64,000 bases of DNA from Pyrocephalus nanus (taxonomy: Eukaryota > Chordata > Aves > Passeriformes > Tyrannidae): the NCBI GenBank assembly GCA_038380795.1, contig CM076267.1, forward strand, positions 18,622,001 to 18,686,000. Reading direction: 5' to 3'. Both the position numbers and the translations under genes were made by a program. Position 1 is the stretch's first letter. Each line of letters opens with the position of its first letter. Shown piece by piece: positions 1 to 11,600 of the stretch. The notes under the pieces were generated by a model, which worked only from the letters and a program-made list of their open reading frames with translations, searched no databases and was not told the origin of the DNA.

Positions 1-3000
1 TACCTGTTTGTTCTTTTACTATTTCCTCTTCAAAGGAGTCTTGACTGCCCTACTTCCCAGTAGCTTGTTGAGTGTGAGGCTGAACTAATGCTTTTGAAGA
101 ACAATAACAGCACGCACTATTCAAGCAAGAGCTGATTGGTGGCTTTTCCAATTGCAGTAATATTGCATCTCTGAAAAGATAGTAATTCCATATACTCCTA
201 AAGCTGTATTTTCCTTTTGTTTCAGGCACATCAACTTTGTGCTCTGTTACTCATTCTGGAACAGAATCTCCTTTGCTATTTTTCATAGCTACTTTTGTCA
301 TTCATTTTTACATGTGTGACTGTGAATTTCTCTGCTGTTACATTTCAGTTCATTTTTATTGTTCCGGTCTTCCAATTCATTGAATTCTTCCTTGGTGATT
401 CTTTAGAACACAAGAAGTAAATTTAATATTTTTTTTTAATAGTAAAGAGGCATTACAGTATATTCTTTACGCAGTTCTTAATATTTAACCAGTGAAACAA
501 TGAGGCAATGGGAAAAATAAAACTTACAAAACTCAAACATTGATACTTTATGTGATCTTACCAATAAATGGATATAAAAACTGAAGAGTTGAAAGAATTA
601 TATAACCTGCACGACCATAGGTTTTTCTGACCAGCTCTTGATATGTGTTGGTGCTGGACAGGTTTCCTCCTTTGATCAGTAATATAATGGAATAACCTGT
701 TAAAATATAAAGTACTGTTAAAGACAATACGAACCAACTTGTGGTTGGTTACTTCCCACCTTCTTTCACTCCTTAAAAAAGAAAGTCTATAAAAAGGAAA
801 ACGGTGGCATTGGGAAGATCAGGGATTAGAAATCTCACAAAATATTTCAACCCATGAAATCCAGGAGTTACAGGTTCATATTGGAAGGAAAATATTCAAA
901 ATCATAGTACAACCAACGGTTTGCATTCTGTGGTACATTTAAAAACAATGATATACAACCCACTCCAGGATCAGTCTCTTAATTAGGGTAAAAACAGTGG
1001 ACTAAAAAAGGTCATAATGAGACACAAATAAAAACGTTCTTTCAAATGTTACCTTGATTAGTCTAAGAAACTAGGCTTTATGAAAACAAACGCACACAAA
1101 AAGCAGCTTTATATGTTGTACAGTGTAATTCTCTACTTTTACTAATCTGCTCAAAGGATTAGTGAGGTAAAGGAAAAAATTAGTAATTTTTACTCTTATA
1201 GGTATACTTGTTTAAGGTATCATTAAGCTCAAGATCAGCCAAAATGTTGCAAGACTAATTTTCCCTTTAAAACAGAAACTGCCTTTAGAGTACCTGTGAT
1301 GTAGGCAACCACAAATAAAAGTAGCACTCCTAGAGGAAAACCAGCTTCCTTCATTGAATATGGCAATCCTGCAAAGAAAAGGACAGATTTATAGAAAAAC
1401 CTTTACAAATAATTATTTGTGACAACCAAAATGAAGAAATATTCAGATTTTTTAAAAAAATGCAAAGGAATCTCCAAAATTGGTCCAGCATGCTTAATAA
1501 CCTCAGAAAGATAATTTTCAGTGGACAAAGATTTCCCTAGGTGTGAAGTTCAGTCAGCACCTGTCCAACCTCTCTCATCATTATGGCCAAGAGACTGTGG
1601 GTTATTTGTCACTGAGATGTGATCTCAGCTGACCCCTCTGCATTTTTGCATTGTAAGCAAATAAATATAGAGAAAAATCTTTAGAAACAGCAGCACAAAG
1701 TAAGATGATAGCATTATTCTCCAAGCTGGATAGTCATGCATGAATAAACAAGGCTGAACACAGGAGTGCAAAGAAAAGTAGACTTACCTATAATGCCTGA
1801 TCCTATGATTGAATTGACAATGTTAAATGCAGCTGATGCCAGATCACTGTTTCCTCCTTTTTTCCTGGCTTACTAAGGAGGGCTATTTGGTCATCTGTTT
1901 CTACCTATTTCAGGAAGACAATCAAAACACCGTACATGAGAAAAAGAGGTGAGAACAAGAATTTTACATGTACTGTGAAAGATAACCCCCCCACACTTTT
2001 CATAGACTTGGATTTGTAGAGGTATTTTGATATATAAATCCCATTTCTTTCAGTGAGAAATCAAAGGGGTATTAGGCATCTAATTCCTGTATAAGTCTGA
2101 CCCATAATCCTCTGTAATTCTTCTCTGAAAAATAATAAGTGGAAGGACAGAAATGTATATAAACTCAGAGGTAGGCTGCTAAACAAAGAGCTTTTTAGTC
2201 ACAATCAAAGGCAGAAATGTGAATCAAGTATTTTTGAAACTACTTTGGCTAATACGAATCGTCAGTAAAAATTGCCCCCGATTCAGAGAAATTAAATTAA
2301 TTTCAAGAGTTACTGGTAAAGCTTGCCAACATTTGAATATACTCTAATCCAAGGTCTTATCCAGTATTTTAAATATTTCTGTGGCATTCAATGGTTTAGT
2401 TAATTATGAATAGTTAATGACACTATAAAATCAGCTAGTCCCAGAAAGTTTCTGTGGGAAAATCTGGTACAAAGCCAAAGTTCAAAGCACAATTTGTAGC
2501 AAGTGGCTTCAAAAATTAAATTTCTTATCTTCATAAAGTATTTCTTCACAAGCATGCAGTGGTCCTCTCCTCAGATCACCACTACTGTCAGAGAACATTT
2601 TACAATTATTCACTAGAAAGACAATATTTTAATTTAAGTTGTGAAATTCAAAAGAGGAACGTGCATTTAATGAAGAAAATGCCTGCCTGTGTTCTACAAA
2701 AGCAAACATGGTGTAAAGTAAAAGTAAAACCACTATTTCATGGATGCAGGAGCCTATTTAACTTATTTAGCAGGTAGTACAAACTCAGATGCTTGTCACT
2801 AATCCTCCTGGAAAAAAAATTACTGAAAAATCTAAGTCATCTCTAGATAGAGGCATAAGCTGACAAGCATAAAAGTGCCTCAAGGAGGGCTACATATTTA
2901 ATTGGAACCTTTAATCCTTAAGCAGTACTAACATAAGAGTAATACTGGCTCAGATCAAAGGCCAGTATAAGCTCGTATCCCATTTCTGAGAGTGACCATG

Positions 3001-4287
3001 GAAGGTGCCTAGGGAAGAGCATAAGGACATGGAAAATAGCCAGTTAGCAAATAACTTTCCTGTCCTAGCTTTTCTCAGTTTGTGTATTCTGGATTTCCCA
3101 AAGTAGACGTGTTCTTGGTGCATCACATCCTTTAATGGATTGCTCTTTGAATTTTCCGTTTTTTGAAACCATGTATAATTTTTAGCATCTGCAGTGTCAT
3201 GTGGCAGTGAATGCCAGCTTTTAACTATGCATCATATAAACAGATATGTATTTTTCTTTGTTCTGAATCTACCATTAAGTATATCCACCTGGTGTCCCAA
3301 AATTTTTGTTTCATCACAGACAAACTAACCACCAATTCCTATCTTCTTCATATCACATGCAGTTTCATAAGTAACATTCTCCCTCAGCTGTTTCTTAACT
3401 AGACTTACTGGTGCTACATTTTATTTCACTACTGATTTCAGCAGCAGGAGCATCTCTGTCATTCTCTCCTGAAATTTTAATGCCCTCTGCTACTTACAGC
3501 ACTGTACATGTGGAATTGCACTGAACTAGAACAGTCCAGTTCCCTCTCTTCAGCGGCTACAAGAAAAGAACACAATGTGAATTGCACAGTTCTGGCCCCT
3601 TCCCCACTTGGAAGGGACCCATTTAAATGGGCAAAAGAGGAGAAGAAAGGACAACAGAAGTTGTGACACAGGTGAAACGGCTCCGGTAGCGCTCTCGAGA
3701 GTGCACCTGGCCTGCAGACGGGGAGGGACGTCTGCTGGGAGCCCGGCTAGAGAGCTGTGCAACGCAGGAGGCTGCGGGACAGGGAACGGGAGGCGTTTGT
3801 CTCTCGCAGGGTCCTCTCCTGGGGCCACCCCCTATGGCACCGACAGCGCCGGGCACGGCAGGAGATGATGGGGCACGGCCGGACCACGCTCACGCCCTGG
3901 TCCTCACTCGACACTGAATTTCAGCCGTGCCCAGCAGCCGCCCTTCCCCTGCATCACAAGGATAAAGCCCCTCAGAACGCATTTTTTCCCCTCCGTGGTA
4001 CCTATGACTCTTTTTCCCTCGTACGGGTTCGGGGACAACCGAGCAGAGATGAAGAGGCCATCGCTGCCTCCAGCTCGGCCGCGGAGCGGGCACGTTCCAG
4101 CGGCCGGTCTCGCTCAGCCGCCGCAACCGGCCGCGCTGCCCCTCACACCCCATGTCCGTCCCGCGGACGCGGGCCGAGAGGGGTCAGGCGGGTGCCGGCG
4201 GGCCCGCTGAACCCGGAGAGCCCCCCGCTTCGCCCCCCCCGGTGTCAGTCCCGGTACCTGGCGAGCGGCGGCCGCCGGCGGCTCCAT
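1..4287 (-). CDS. SLC38A11: SLC38A11 gene span, 5' part (exons 1-4, partial at left edge)
   Basis: Multi-exon minus-strand gene of the SLC38 (SNAT) family of sodium-coupled neutral amino acid transporters, membrane proteins of about 11 helices. SLC38A11 is a poorly characterised member. Exons 2-4 read in order SAAFNIVNSIIGSGIIG, LPYSMKEAGFPLG and SIILLIKGG, ending with STLQFLYPFI. These are the first transmembrane helices and the conserved glycine-rich start of the transporter fold. Exon 1 is the inferred ATG exon in a CpG island. Introns lie at 1905-4257, 1369-1787 and 697-1293, and the fourth runs off the left edge. The intron stretches show no other coding sequence. The upstream neighbour on the same strand is SCN3A, as in mammals. 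The reading frame is broken in exon 2 as written (see that entry). Identity is secure from exons 2-4; exon 1 is less certain. Confidence 0.88.
562..696 (-). CDS. SLC38A11: SLC38A11 exon 4
   Basis: A 135-bp exon between acceptor TTTTAACAG and donor ATTG|GTAAGA. It reads YSIILLIKGGNLSSTNTYQ then ELVRKTYGRAGY and STLQFLYPFI. The LLIKGG, TYQ-LV-KT-G and LQFLYPFI segments match the SLC38A11 family in order. The exon ends one base into a codon. The next exon should encode the following helix (family motif MISYN) and was not found between 1 and 561, so it lies beyond the left edge. Confidence 0.9.
1294..1368 (-). CDS. SLC38A11: SLC38A11 exon 3
   Basis: A 75-bp exon between acceptor TTTGCAG and donor CACAG|GTACTC. 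Joined to exon 2 it completes a Gly codon and reads LPYSMKEAGFPLG then VLLLFVVAYIT. This is the helix 1 end, the loop and helix 2 of the SLC38 fold, close to mammalian SLC38A11. It is open in the expected frame with no damage, and its phases (starts and ends one base into a codon) match the neighbouring exons. Confidence 0.88.
1788..1904 (-). CDS. SLC38A11: SLC38A11 exon 2, first transmembrane helix, with apparent frameshift
   Basis: Acceptor AAATAG|GTAGAA at 1905-1910 and donor ATAG|GTAAGT at 1782-1787. From the acceptor in phase 0 it reads VETDDQIALLSKPGKK, a typical polar cytosolic N-terminus. The second part reads GGNSDLASAAFNIVNS then IIGSGIIG, the SLC38 helix 1 signature, but in another frame. 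The two frames meet in a run of six A (about 1858-1863). With seven A the whole exon would be open and join exon 3 correctly. As written, phase 0 meets TAG at 1803-1805, and the helix frame has TAA just upstream of the A-run. Either the assembly lost a homopolymer base or the gene is damaged in this individual or species. Using a downstream AG as acceptor would avoid the stop but drop the well-matched N-terminal segment. Confidence 0.8.
4258..4287 (-). CDS. SLC38A11: SLC38A11 exon 1, coding part (predicted)
   Basis: An ATG (A at 4287) opens the short frame MEPPAAAARQ and runs into a donor CAG|GTACCG, leaving phase 0. That phase fits exon 2 read from its acceptor as VETDDQIALLSK. The ATG sits inside a CpG island, just downstream of tandem GC boxes (4295-4308). 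Mammalian SLC38A11 has a different, unconserved N-terminus, so homology gives no support here. The call rests on phase, donor and island position. The 5' UTR and transcription start are not defined, and RNA data could move the start. Confidence 0.5.
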
Positions 4288-4294
4288 CGCCCGC

Positions 4295-4308
4295 GGGGCG
4301 GGGCGGGG
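4295..4308. promoter_or_regulatory. Tandem GC boxes (Sp1/KLF type)
   Basis: Overlapping GGGGCGGGG units, 8 bp upstream of the predicted SLC38A11 start codon on the minus strand. The motif is seen directly; factor binding is inferred. Confidence 0.5.
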
Positions 4309-4849
4309 TGGCGGGTCCCTCGGGCGCCGCTGCCCCTCAGCCGCCGGGACGGGCAGGGACCGGGGAGGCGGGGGTCCCCCGGGCGGGCTCGGGAAGGTCC
4401 CGCGGCACCTCTGCGGGTGTTGGGGAGGCGGGTGCGTGTGTGTGCCCGGCTCCCCCGAGCCCTGCCCTGCCCGCCCCGCTCCGCACACGGACCTGCGGCA
4501 GCGCGGCCGGGGGCGCGAGCAGCGCCCCAGCCCCACACGGGCGGGCGGGGGCTCTGAGGCGGCCGCCCCTCCTCCGGGACGCCCTCCCCTGGACACGCTC
4601 CAGAAAGTAAGTGCCTCTGCCTCGAGTCTGTGAGACCCCAAATTTACCCAGTATTTGTTCATCCCGAAGGCACAAGGAAAGTTTCCTCAGTGGGATGTGC
4701 AGCGAAAACCAACCCAAATGTCACTGTTGCTCATTCGTGGTTGCTTTTTAATATCGGTGTTATCGGCGAGGGCTCGCCACTGCAGTCCTTGATTGTTCTC
4801 CTCAGGGAGAGCAAGCTGTTCTTATGGGTGCTAAGTCAGATAAAGAACA

Positions 4850-4874
4850 TACTGTCACTGTTCCAGTGACAGTA
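4850..4874. repeat. Perfect inverted repeat, 11-bp stem with 3-nt loop
   Basis: TACTGTCACTG, loop TTC, then CAGTGACAGTA. It can form a tight hairpin or cruciform. It lies about 230 bp beyond the SLC38A11 CpG island. No family or function was recognised. Confidence 0.7.
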
Positions 4875-4878
4875 CATT

Positions 4879-4964
4879 TGTATGATTTTAAATCTACAAA
4901 ATACAAAAACAAACGAAATTTATATTGTGCATGTGTATTTCACATATGTATGATTTTAAATCTA
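4879..4964 (+). repeat. Pair of 18-bp direct repeats
   Basis: TGTATGATTTTAAATCTA occurs exactly at 4879-4896 and again at 4947-4964, with 50 bp between. It looks like a local duplication beside the hairpin at 4850-4874. No function is evident. Confidence 0.7.
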
Positions 4965-7900
4965 ATAAATCCTTGGGAAAAGACCAAACTAATTAAAAGA
5001 TTAAAAATGACAGTGCTGAAAAGTTTAGAGTCTGTAGATACCTCTGTTACCTTGAGCAGCCTTCATCAGAAGCATGCTTTGTCAATATGGAACAAGCCAC
5101 ACAAAGTAATGTACATCTTAAACAAAAAATTGTAGGAAGTAGAAAGCACTGATAAAATTGGAGTCAGTAATGGATTTTGTGAAGTGTTGCTGGACATAAA
5201 ATTTAGGGCCTACAAGAGTAAAAAAAACACTTTGGAAACTTAGTCCAATTACTGGAGGGCATCATCAATAGGATATGGAGCCAAAATTTTCAACAAGATT
5301 AAATCATTATGGGGGGAAAAAAATCCCTGAGAGATGACAACTTAGTAGCAGAAGAAAATAGAGCATGATAATTTCCTTTCTATAGTCCTAGGAATTCCTA
5401 TATTTGATAATACTTTGCTAGGGTGAACTGTGGTGGTTAAAGGAGTACATGTGCTGTGCATCAGTAATTTTGTCCTTAAAGATCTATGATGCATATGATT
5501 TAATATGGAGAACAAAGTGCACATGAAGAGCATATATGACATTTTTGTTCAATAGCTTAAGCACACTAGCTTCAACTCCTTCAAAAAAAGTCTCTAATCA
5601 GCTCCATGACAAACTTCAAGCTGACATGTATTCTTGTGTGACCAGTCAGATGACATGACTCAGCAGAGAAAAGTTTAGAGGCATAAGATGCAGAGAAAAT
5701 TCCTGTGATTCGTAGCAATGTTATATTCCTTCTTGAACTGTACAAAGAATTCTGTGTGAAAACACATAATGAAGCTGTCTTAAAGCAGAGTGTAATAAAG
5801 CACACAGTATGTTTTCATGACAGTCTTCTATCCGATTCTCCATATTTAGTACTGTAGCAACTTCCTCACAAACCCACATGCTCTGCACTAGTCCCTCTGA
5901 GTTATGTGATTTTAATTCCCATTTGAGGTGTGCATTTGCTACTTCAGAAAATAATTTCTGTTTTGTGCAAATACTTTCTCTTGTAGGTCCTTGCTATTAG
6001 TCAGATACTTTCTTCAGGGATCCTTTTGACACAAACTCAGTGAAGCTCCCACTATGCAGCTCTTTGTATGTGAGAGGGATGATGCCAGATGTGATACCCA
6101 CTTATTTAAGAGTCCTAGAATTTTATTTGTACCGGTCATAGTGGCTTGATTCCAAGTAGTGTTGATTCCAACAGCGAATTGGGGAAAAGAATTGGCACAT
6201 CCCAAAAGATTGTGTAAAGGTTCTTTTCTTTTGTGTACTATGAGAGCTCTGTGCTCCTTACTGTGCTTTGGGATGTGATTATTGCATGGACAGCTTAATA
6301 CTGGTTTTGGTCTTAGAAAGGAGTGTAGGAATACATTCTGAATAAAATAAAATTACAGGATGCACTGAAAGTCCATAATCTACGGTTTGAATTATGACTG
6401 CATTCTGTGGAGTTTGCTGCAGGACTGTTGGTACAATAGTTTACACCTTTAGTTGCAGTGCAGGGCTGAGCTCTGAAGGATGCCAACACAATTAAACTGC
6501 AAGAGTAGGACAATTACAAAAAAAAACCAAAACAACCTCAGCCAGAAAGTAGCTTCCAAAAAGATGGACACAAAGGAAGTTGTGTTCAAAAAAGGAAACA
6601 GAAAGAACCACAAATCCTCACGAAATGTGGAAACATATTAAGGCAGGCTAAAATGAATTAGAGCAACAACCAGTAAAAAGGAATCATTATTAACTGTAGT
6701 ATTTATGAAATAAATCCTGAGGATCCACAGAAAATAAAGCCTGGGTGGGAAGAGTAATCATAACAAAATCAGAACAGAGAAAGTAAAGAGGGGTTTTTTT
6801 TTGTTCACTGGAGAGTATCTTGGAAAGTTTTCCACAGCAAAACACTTCCCACAAGGAGGGCCCAACAGAGGATATGCCTTATACTGAATTATCAATACAG
6901 TATATACATCAATATATGTATCAATACAGATGAAAAATATTAGCAATAATGATTTAGGATGATCAGATGTATTCATCTCGGAATCATATATCAATTTGTG
7001 TCTGGGGAAGGAACTGCTTTTATTTAATATCAATGGTAGTAGTGGTATTGGAAAATGAAAAATGTGACATAAATATGACCTCCTAAAGCGACTCCAGGAA
7101 TTATCTGGGAAACTGTATACAAACACACCTGACACCTCCACTGGGCAGTGTAATAGAAACTATAACAAATAATAGAATGGGATGGTGTTGAGCTGTGTTG
7201 GCAGAGCTTTGTAGGCAAGCCTGCACTGTTAAAACTTTTCCTTTGCCAGTGTTACTGCTTGAGAACTAGATTTCTAAATGCCAATAAAACCACTGTCACC
7301 TTTCACAATCAATAAACATATTAAACCAAACAAGGCATTAAAAAAAACCCAAAGAAAACTCAGTACTATAAGCTTTTTGTGTACTCCAAGGATGTTGTCT
7401 CGATCATCTGAAAACATGAAAAAGATTTAGGATTACCCACAAAGCAGGCCTAGAAAAAAAAAAAAAGACATGTGATGCAAATTGACAAACATAAAAGAGA
7501 GAATTAATTTCCTTTTATATCTGTCTTTAAATGAAGGAATAAAACAGAAAAAAAAATCAGCATTTTTTTGGTAGGGAATGATCTTTATAATCACGTCATT
7601 TTAATGTCAGCTTCACTAGTCCTTCCTGAAAACGTCAGTAATCTTTTACTTTTTAATGGTGTCTTTGTCTGTGAGGCAAACATATTAAAAAAGGACTAAT
7701 GTTCTCAACAGTAAAATAATTTAGATGTAAGATACCTAATCTGCCAGTAAGAGATTATGGACCACTTTTAAAAAAGATTTTGTTGAGAAGTGAGCCTCTG
7801 TGACGTGTGTGAACAATGAGTGGAAACAGTCCAAATATTGCTGTACTCCCCTGCAAGTACTGTCAATACTACAGGGGAATGTAACCTCCCAATAACACAG

Positions 7901-10900
7901 CTGTAGGCAGTTCTGCTTGTGTTGCTAAACTGATGATCTTAATAAACACCAAGCACATGGTCTCCAGTAAAAGTATATAAACCATTGCAGAAACTACTTA
8001 AAAAAATTCTGTTTTGATGAAAATGTTTGTTTACGTCTGAAAACTTCTAACCTGGCCTTCATAAGAACCTATAGTCTTTGTGAAGTTAGTGGACAAACAC
8101 TTAACAACTGAACTGTTTTTCCTCTCCTCTGAGCTGAAGCTACCATAATCTGTTTTGGAGAAGTGTTGGTAACCTTTCATTGATGGTTCTCTTTGTGGAT
8201 CCTTTGTCTTCAGTCTCACATGATAACATTTTCTGCCTCCTAGCCTGCAGTTTTGGTCAAAAGAAGCACAGGGAGGAAAACAAATAATCTCAAACTGCAA
8301 CTGGCTATGCGCTACTAGTTGCTCATGACAAATAATAAACTATTTAATTTAAAACTCACATAAAACCAGCAAAATAGGAGAATTTGAAGCTTTACATATG
8401 CATTTTTCTTATAGCAAGTTTGAAATGTAAATTCACTGTTTCTTTCTCTAAATCACTGAGTCATGGGATCTCTATCTGGAAAAATCAAAATTCTTCTGGT
8501 TCACAATAGCCACAATGAAGCCCAGAGGGCAGCCACGCTGGTGTGGGAAAACTCATGACTCTGAACTGGGAACTGCCTTGCTGTGTTATACCCTATAACT
8601 CTTCAGCTAAAGTGTATGAGCCCAAAAAGAACTTATTTGCTTTCCTAGAAGTTTCTTTCATCTTTCTTGAAATTTGGGGGAGTTTTTTTTCCTTGTGTAC
8701 TTTTGACTAACAGCAGTTTTACTGTAGATTATTTACTCCAATTGAGAAAGTAAGTAAGAGAATAAACTGTAGCTCCATATTCAAATTACTCTAAGTGGAC
8801 AGGAAGTCAGTACAGCTAACTGTGCTTTTTCTTAACTGAGGGTTTAGGATTAAAGTTGATGTCACACTTTTACCTGCTGGACTGCCCTTGTTGGTGGGGA
8901 AAATTGGAGCGGGACACAGAAGTCAGTCATGTCTGCTTGATTGTTTATTGTGTATGAGCTAGAATTTGAGTGAGGAGGAAGTTACAAACATTGCAATTTT
9001 CTTGAAGTGTTGGAGTAGCAGGTCTGGATATCTCCTTTGGTGCTGCTTGAACAGATTTGAAAGGGTATGAGAAAGTAATATAATATAAAATCTGCAAGAG
9101 AAAAAAAAATCACTCTAAGAAAGGGCACTTTGAACTGTAAACTGATTGTGGAATTTTCACATGCAGACTTTTCAATAAATGCTGAAACCCCATCGCATTT
9201 TGCTTACAGGAATGCAAAAAGTACCTGGGGGAAGAAAATATGAAAAAAATCTTCTCCTCTCCTCCTGAACCCCCAGAGTAAGTGTACTAGCTTCCACCAG
9301 GCCTGGTGCCAGGAACATGGAAGAACAAACTGAGTAGTTGGGTAGCAGTGAGGAAGGCATAAGAGAGAAACAGAGTCTGTCTGTACCCCTGAGGACTTGA
9401 TAAATTGGGGTGAAGTTGGGAACCATTTGGAAGAGTTGGGAACCATTGGGATTGATGAAGTACATTCTGCAGACAAACTGGTGAGGCAAAGAGTCAATCA
9501 CTTTAGATTTTTCTTCTCCCACTTTGCTATTTCACACTAAAATTATAGTTTTTATCTGAAGCTGGAGGTAAATGGTAACAGGCACTGGTTTCCACAAACC
9601 AACCAGATCTGTAGTAAAGGAATGTTCTTGAGAAGACTTTTACAATGTCTTTTGCAAAGGTTTTGATCTCTCAAAAACCAAGTCAGTGTTTTTAGCCAGG
9701 TCTACCAAAAAGGTATAAACAAACTATGCCAATATGCCTCATATTCAGTGGATAAATTTTGATGCTGGCAGTTGGTTGAGAAAGCTGACTTGTTGTCGGG
9801 AAAAAATCTTAAAGCCATTTTAATTCATAAAGATATAAAAGAACTAATGTAGGTAGCTGCCTTAAGCTGCCTTAAGATTACTCAGTTACATCACCTTCAG
9901 TGTTGACTAAATGACAGTGGTATTTGGCTGTAGACTTGGGTTATTAAGTAGTTTGGTTAACCCTGCTTCTCCATTAGATGCTTCAGCTTTCAGTATTTAC
10001 TATCCTTTTTTCCCTCTTTTGATCCTGACCTTACAGTTTTAATTCATAACAATATCTGTGCCTCTCATACATGTTTATGTTACTTTAAGCCCTTACTGTC
10101 AGATAATTTTTTTCCTAGATGGTAGATATTGGTGTCCTGATAAGGTTTAAAGAAATCATAATGTTCAGTGCATAAAATAGGTTGCTTACTGAATGTGCAA
10201 TAATATATAAATTGTTGATGTCATGAGGAGTTGAACTGTGGAATCTTCAGGCTTCTTATTTAACCTTCTCTTCTGACTACAGGACTATAAACATAAAAAA
10301 AATAATACTACAGATATTTTTTTACATTAAAGAATATAAATATAATAAAATAAAGTAGGACACCTAGAGGCAAGAAAGTAAGGTGCAAGTGACTGATAAC
10401 TTACTAGCCTCCAGTTTGCCTGAAGGCATTCAATGTTCAGAGAATGAAAGGTAAGGGCACAGAGGCATGCTTGGCAGGCATGTATCTATGTTTAAGGGTG
10501 TTTTAGCAGAGTGTTCTAAGTTTCTTTGCTTCATGCATGGTTTTGATTTATGCTGAGTACAATGGCACTGTGGTTACCCACTGCTCAGCTTAATTGGTTC
10601 AGAAGCAGAAGACAGTGCTGGTATTCTGCTGGGTGTTTGTGATTCACTGAGGGTGTGAAGCCAGGTGCAATCCTAGACCTTTTACTGTAGTATTTCTCCA
10701 GTGCCTTAACAGATCCTATACAGATATAAACTAAGTTATTTTGATTACCACTTATATGCTTTTATGTTCAAAGGGTTAAAATAGATGTTATGGTATTGAT
10801 TTCTGTTACTAGGTCTTGCTGTTTTGGCTATGCTTTTAGTGCTTTAATCTTTGAATGTCTTCAGAACAAATACTAGTCAGTGGCATGATTCCCTTGATTA

Positions 10901-11237
10901 TCAGAGAATATAACTTATGTGTTTTCTAACGTGGATGGTGAACTGATTAGTTGTAGTAGCATAAAAAATGCTGCCCTTAATTTGTTAAACTCTTGGTTTA
11001 TTTGGAAAACTAACATCAATTTTTCTAAACGTTTTTCTTCTAGTTTAGAACACAATATACTTTTGAGTGTAAAAAGACCTCCTTTCCTCATCTTTTCACA
11101 TGCATATCCCTTGTATCCCTAGTACACAACACTGATTCTTTCTTGAAGTTCTTTGCTAGTGTTTCTAACTCAAACAGCTAATTTCTGAGCTAAATCGGGA
11201 GGAACTCACCCAGCATGGGTTAAGGAGCACAGCTTTT

Positions 11238-11253
11238 TGCTGGGCCTTGTAGT
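11238..11253 (-). promoter_or_regulatory. ZNF143/THAP11-type (SBS) motif
   Basis: TGCTGGGCCTTGTAGT matches the reverse complement of the vertebrate promoter motif ACTACAAnTCCCAGCA bound by ZNF143 and THAP11. Only one position in the central part is off the usual consensus. In other genomes this motif is strongly tied to transcription start sites in CpG islands. Binding here is inferred. Confidence 0.55.
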
Positions 11254-11338
11254 TGTGCGTTCCCGCAATCCTCCCTGCTCCCGCTGCGATTCCCCGCGTT
11301 GTTACGGAACAGCTCTGCGGGTCCCTGCGGGTGCGCGG

Positions 11339-11352
11339 GCACCAGGGGGCGG
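11339..11352 (+). promoter_or_regulatory. Putative CTCF site in orphan CpG island
   Basis: GCACCAGGGGGCGG matches the CTCF core CCACCAGGGGGCGC except at the first and last bases. It lies about 85 bp from the ZNF143-type motif; the two factors often co-occur at loop anchors. Occupancy is inferred. Confidence 0.55.
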
Positions 11353-11425
11353 TGTCGGACCGCGCTCGGCGGGTCCCGCAGAGCCCCCGGGTGCGGGGCT
11401 TGGGCAGCGCTCACCCCCCGGGGGT

Positions 11426-11600
11426 CCCACTGCCCCCGTCCCGGCTCACACTGCCCCCCGCCCCGGCTCGCACTGCCCCCGGACCCCGCTCACACTGCCC
11501 CCCGACCCCGCTCACACTGCCCCCCGACCCCGCTCACACTGCCCCCCGCCCCGGCTCACACTGCCCCCCGCCCCGGCTCGCACTGCCCCCCGCCCCGGCT
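11426..11600 (+). repeat. GC-rich minisatellite, 22-bp unit, about 8 copies
   Basis: Tandem units of the form CACACTGCCCCCCGACCCCG plus CT. Units start at 11426 (21 bp), 11447, 11469, 11491, 11513, 11535, 11557 and 11579; a degenerate partial unit follows at 11601. Copies vary mainly between GACCCCGCT and GCCCCGGCT. Because 22 is not a multiple of 3, all three plus frames repeat the same proline-rich pattern. That explains the long open frames, which are not genes. Confidence 0.9.

Larger units (their letters stand above)
3660..4620. promoter_or_regulatory. SLC38A11: CpG island promoter of SLC38A11
   Basis: A GC-rich, CpG-dense block in AT-rich surroundings, covering the predicted first exon. 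It contains tandem GC boxes GGGGCGGGGCGGGG (4295-4308), a classical Sp1/KLF target, directly upstream of the minus-strand ATG. No TATA box stands out, as is usual for CpG-island promoters. All six frames are open for long stretches here because stop codons are rare in GC-rich DNA; none of those frames is credible protein. The island could also fire in the plus direction, but no plus-strand exon was recognised. Confidence 0.75.
4621..11184. other. Intergenic region upstream of SLC38A11
   Basis: AT-rich single-copy-looking sequence without a recognisable coding exon. Open frames are short (under about 130 codons), lack family signatures and are not bounded by convincing splice sites. It holds a perfect short hairpin at 4850-4874, an 18-bp direct repeat (4879-4896 and 4947-4964) and short local duplications, for example GTTGGGAACCATT twice near 9415-9450. 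No tRNA or other structured RNA was recognised. Confidence 0.6.

Noticed and set aside
1551..1568. TCAGTCAGCACCTGTCC, resembling an RE1/REST left half.
   Set aside because: Only the half TCAGCACC fits; the right half and spacing are wrong.
3757..4557. Open frames of up to 266 codons in both directions through the CpG island.
   Set aside because: GC-rich DNA has few stop codons; the predicted peptides are low-complexity Arg/Pro/Ala with no family signature, and several frames are open at once.
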